DNA of 6,822 bases from an uncultured Oscillospiraceae bacterium (lineage in GTDB: Bacteria; Bacillota; Clostridia; Oscillospirales; Oscillospiraceae): contig CAJUQD010000086.1 in assembly GCA_910588105.1 (NCBI GenBank), forward strand, positions 1 to 6,822, written 5' to 3'. Under the pieces are notes generated by a model, which was given only the letters and a program-made list of their open reading frames with translations, made no database searches and had not been told where the DNA came from. The translations under genes were made by a program, and so were the position numbers. Within the stretch, counting starts at the first letter, position 1. Each line of letters begins with the position of its first letter. Below, in pieces: positions 5,640-6,822 of the stretch.

Positions 5640-6608
5640 TTATTTCTGCTTCGGGCGGGTGGGGGCATGACGCGCCCTGTCGGGCAGCTTGGTCTGTGCG
5701 GCCTGCCCCTCCTTGAGCCGTTCCAGCCGTACCCGGACAGATTGCCGGGGTTTTGCCGGAGTTTCCGGCGCAGCCTGCCTGGGGGACGCGCTCTGGACGA
5801 TCTGTACTTGCTGGGGTGCTTGTTTCAGCTCCCCACTGTTTACCATCTGCCGCAGGGCGGCGATCCTCTCGTCCAGCTTCGCTTGATACTGCGCCTGCCG
5901 CCCCTCGCCCATGCCGGGGATCAGGGCCTCCGCAGACCGCTTCAGTTCGGTGATGCTGCAATGATTACGGAAAAAGGGCAGCAGATTGCTGTTCAGATCG
6001 TCCATGCTCTTTTGTATGAACGGCAAAAAGGATGCTTGAAAATCATCCCGGTACTTCGCGTCCACTTTGGAAAAATCCAGCTCCCCCATGATACGCTCCG
6101 GGTCGGCGCGGTAGCTGGCCAGCCGCTGTTCCATCTGCTCCAGCAGCCCGCCCCGGCCCGATCCGATCTCCAGCGGGAGCCAGTAGCGGTCGCTGGTATC
6201 GCCCCGCATATAGTCAATTTTGACTTTGACCGCATGGGGAGTGGCCTTTACCTCGTGGCGGCTGGCATCCATCTGGCGTACATACTCGTTGGCTTCCGAT
6301 AGGGTCATCTGCTTGCCCACGGGGAAATTCCGATCCCGGCTTTCCATAACAGTAACAACAGGCTCGGCGGCAGGGTGGAGATTGGCAGTCGGGGCCTCCG
6401 GCCCCTCGATAAAGGGCGGTTTCATCAATTCGTCCGCCGCACTGGAAACGCTCTGCGCGAACGCTTTCCACTTATCGGCCACGGCCCGCACGGTGCAAAG
6501 TCCGCGCTTGAAAAATCCGGTCACGATGTTGGCGCTCTCAGAAAGCAGGTCTTTCACGTCCTTCTTGAGATTGCCGGTGATTTCGCCCATTCGGTTGTTG
6601 GGTTCCAT
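5640..6608 (-). CDS. Uncharacterised 322-aa element protein
   Basis: ATG 6608 is chosen because AAAGGAGG (6621-6614) stands 5 nt before it. The frame stays open upstream to 6794 only by reading through the hairpins and two repeat copies. No signal peptide or membrane helix. Residues 1-62 are helical and mixed-charge, 63-95 a Pro/Ala linker, and 96-260 a compact-looking domain. That domain contains LSEANEYVRQMDASRHEVKA (103-122), VKVKIDYMRGDTSDRYWLPLEIGSGRGGLLEQMEQRL (127-163) and a helical part (185-257). Residues 261-322 are Gln/Pro/Arg-rich and basic, probably disordered. I do not recognise a named family. The basic tail and its place beside the mobilization genes suggest an element-specific, perhaps nucleic-acid-associated protein, but this is a guess. 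It converges on the XRE pair with repeat copy 4 between the stops. Confidence 0.8.
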   Translation of the reverse strand: MEPNNRMGEITGNLKKDVKDLLSESANIVTGFFKRGLCTVRAVADKWKAFAQSVSSAADELMKPPFIEGPEAPTANLHPAAEPVVTVMESRDRNFPVGKQMTLSEANEYVRQMDASRHEVKATPHAVKVKIDYMRGDTSDRYWLPLEIGSGRGGLLEQMEQRLASYRADPERIMGELDFSKVDAKYRDDFQASFLPFIQKSMDDLNSNLLPFFRNHCSITELKRSAEALIPGMGEGRQAQYQAKLDERIAALRQMVNSGELKQAPQQVQIVQSASPRQAAPETPAKPRQSVRVRLERLKEGQAAQTKLPDRARHAPTRPKQK

Positions 6609-6635
6609 GTTCGCCTCCTTTGAGTGTTGCCGGAT

Positions 6636-6660
6636 AATGCGTCTCACCGTGAGACGCATT
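6636..6660. repeat. Palindromic repeat copy 5, leader of the 322-aa gene
   Basis: Perfect 12-bp arms (AATGCGTCTCAC) with centre C6648. The centre is 27 nt from the first A of the ribosome site (6621) and 40 nt from ATG 6608, nearly the same layout as copy 3 before mobC. It lacks the long A/T flanks of copies 2 and 3. Confidence 0.9.
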
Positions 6661-6681
6661 TCCGTGTAAAGTGCGCTGAAT

Positions 6682-6708
6682 AAATACGTCTCACGGTGAG
6701 ACGTATTT
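6682..6708. repeat. Palindromic repeat copy 6, paired with copy 5
   Basis: Perfect 13-bp arms AAATACGTCTCAC and complement, centre G6695. Against the consensus both arms changed (G to A on the left, C to T on the right), so the pair is preserved. Its centre is 47 nt from that of copy 5. Confidence 0.9.
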
Positions 6709-6726
6709 TCGTAGGCGGGGGTTTTA

Positions 6727-6743
6727 AGGGGGCTGCGCCCCCT
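6727..6743. repeat. GC-rich hairpin
   Basis: Perfect 7-bp arms AGGGGGC (6727-6733) and GCCCCCT (6737-6743) with a 3-nt loop. On the minus strand it is followed by TTAAAA, too few Ts for a clear terminator. Confidence 0.65.
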
Positions 6744-6750
6744 AACAAGG

Positions 6751-6775
6751 GTCATTTGGTGTGCTACCAAATGAC
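6751..6775. repeat. 10-bp perfect inverted repeat
   Basis: Arms GTCATTTGGT (6751-6760) and ACCAAATGAC (6766-6775) around a 5-nt loop GTGCT. AT-rich and unlike its surroundings. Such an inverted repeat is the kind of element found next to a relaxase nick site, but no nick motif was recognised. Confidence 0.75.
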
Positions 6776-6784
6776 ATACTTGCT

Positions 6785-6816
6785 CGGACAGCACCGCCTT
6801 TCGGCGGCGCTGTCCG
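6785..6816 (-). repeat. 14-bp hairpin with GAAA tetraloop on the minus strand
   Basis: Arms 6785-6798 and 6803-6816 pair throughout except A6793/C6808, which is A-C on plus but G-U on minus. The loop reads GAAA on the minus strand, a GNRA tetraloop closed by C-G. The loop and wobble both favour a minus-strand RNA hairpin. Confidence 0.75.
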
Positions 6817-6822
6817 CTGTGG

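Larger units (their letters stand above)
6709..6822. other. Gene-free stretch with three stable hairpins upstream of the 322-aa gene
   Basis: Minus-strand order: hairpin at 6816-6785, hairpin at 6775-6751, hairpin at 6743-6727, then repeat copies 6 and 5 and the 322-aa gene. No credible coding region; the frame of the 322-aa gene is open here but has no ribosome site. It could be a structured 5' leader, the 3' end of an upstream unit outside the window, or a transfer-origin region. Confidence 0.6.

Noticed and set aside
196..6708. Palindromic repeats as a CRISPR array
   Set aside because: Spacing runs from 47 bp to over 3 kb, one copy is inside a gene, and there are no cas genes or uniform spacers.
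6609..6794. N-terminal extension of the 322-aa protein to 6794
   Set aside because: It would translate two palindrome copies and two hairpins, while ATG 6608 has an ideal ribosome site.

Overview
The window looks like part of an integrative/conjugative or mobilizable element from a GC-rich gut-type Clostridium relative (Oscillospiraceae/Lachnospiraceae style). This is inferred from the gene set (MobC, a MobA/VirD2-type relaxase, a PcfB-family protein, a degenerate ArdC/zincin-like protein, an orphan adenine methyltransferase and a signal-peptide surface protein), strong AAAGGAGG ribosome sites and high GC. No integrase, element end, coupling protein or T4SS ATPase lies inside the window, so the element's type and borders cannot be fixed.

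Nearly everything is transcribed leftward (minus strand). Read from the right, the window starts with a cluster of three stable hairpins (6727-6816). Next come two copies of a palindromic repeat (6636-6660, 6682-6708) and an unrecognised 322-aa protein (6608 to 5640). A small AT-richer island on the plus strand follows: an XRE-type DNA-binding protein (5226-5420) and an in-frame 55-aa ORF (5424-5591). Divergent from it is a tight four-gene operon: mobC, relaxase (TTG start directly after the mobC stop), pcfB (10-nt overlap) and the ArdC-like gene (4-nt gap), covering 5107 to 1946. About 280 bp without genes follow. They hold an elaborate nested inverted repeat (1780-1929) and an intrinsic terminator (1755-1780). 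A second unit follows: a beta-class adenine methyltransferase (1586, perhaps 1604, to 990) and a secreted, C-terminally membrane-anchored protein running off the left edge at position 1.

The most striking non-gene signal is a 25-27 bp palindrome (13-bp arms AAATGCGTCTCAC, one-base centre) present six times. Three copies sit in 5' leaders (methyltransferase, mobC, 322-aa protein) with the centre 27-28 nt upstream of the first A of the AAAGGAG ribosome site. One lies between convergent gene ends, one forms a pair with a leader copy, and one lies in frame inside the surface-protein gene. One copy carries a compensatory base-pair change, and the three imperfect copies keep G-U wobble on one RNA strand. 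This points to an RNA hairpin, mobile or regulatory, rather than chance.

Functionally, MobC and the relaxase would nick and pilot the element's DNA. PcfB and the ArdC-like protein are accessory transfer factors, the methyltransferase may modify element or host DNA, and the XRE protein may control the divergent transfer operon. These roles come from family knowledge. The hairpin-family and structured-RNA interpretations are inference from the sequence.
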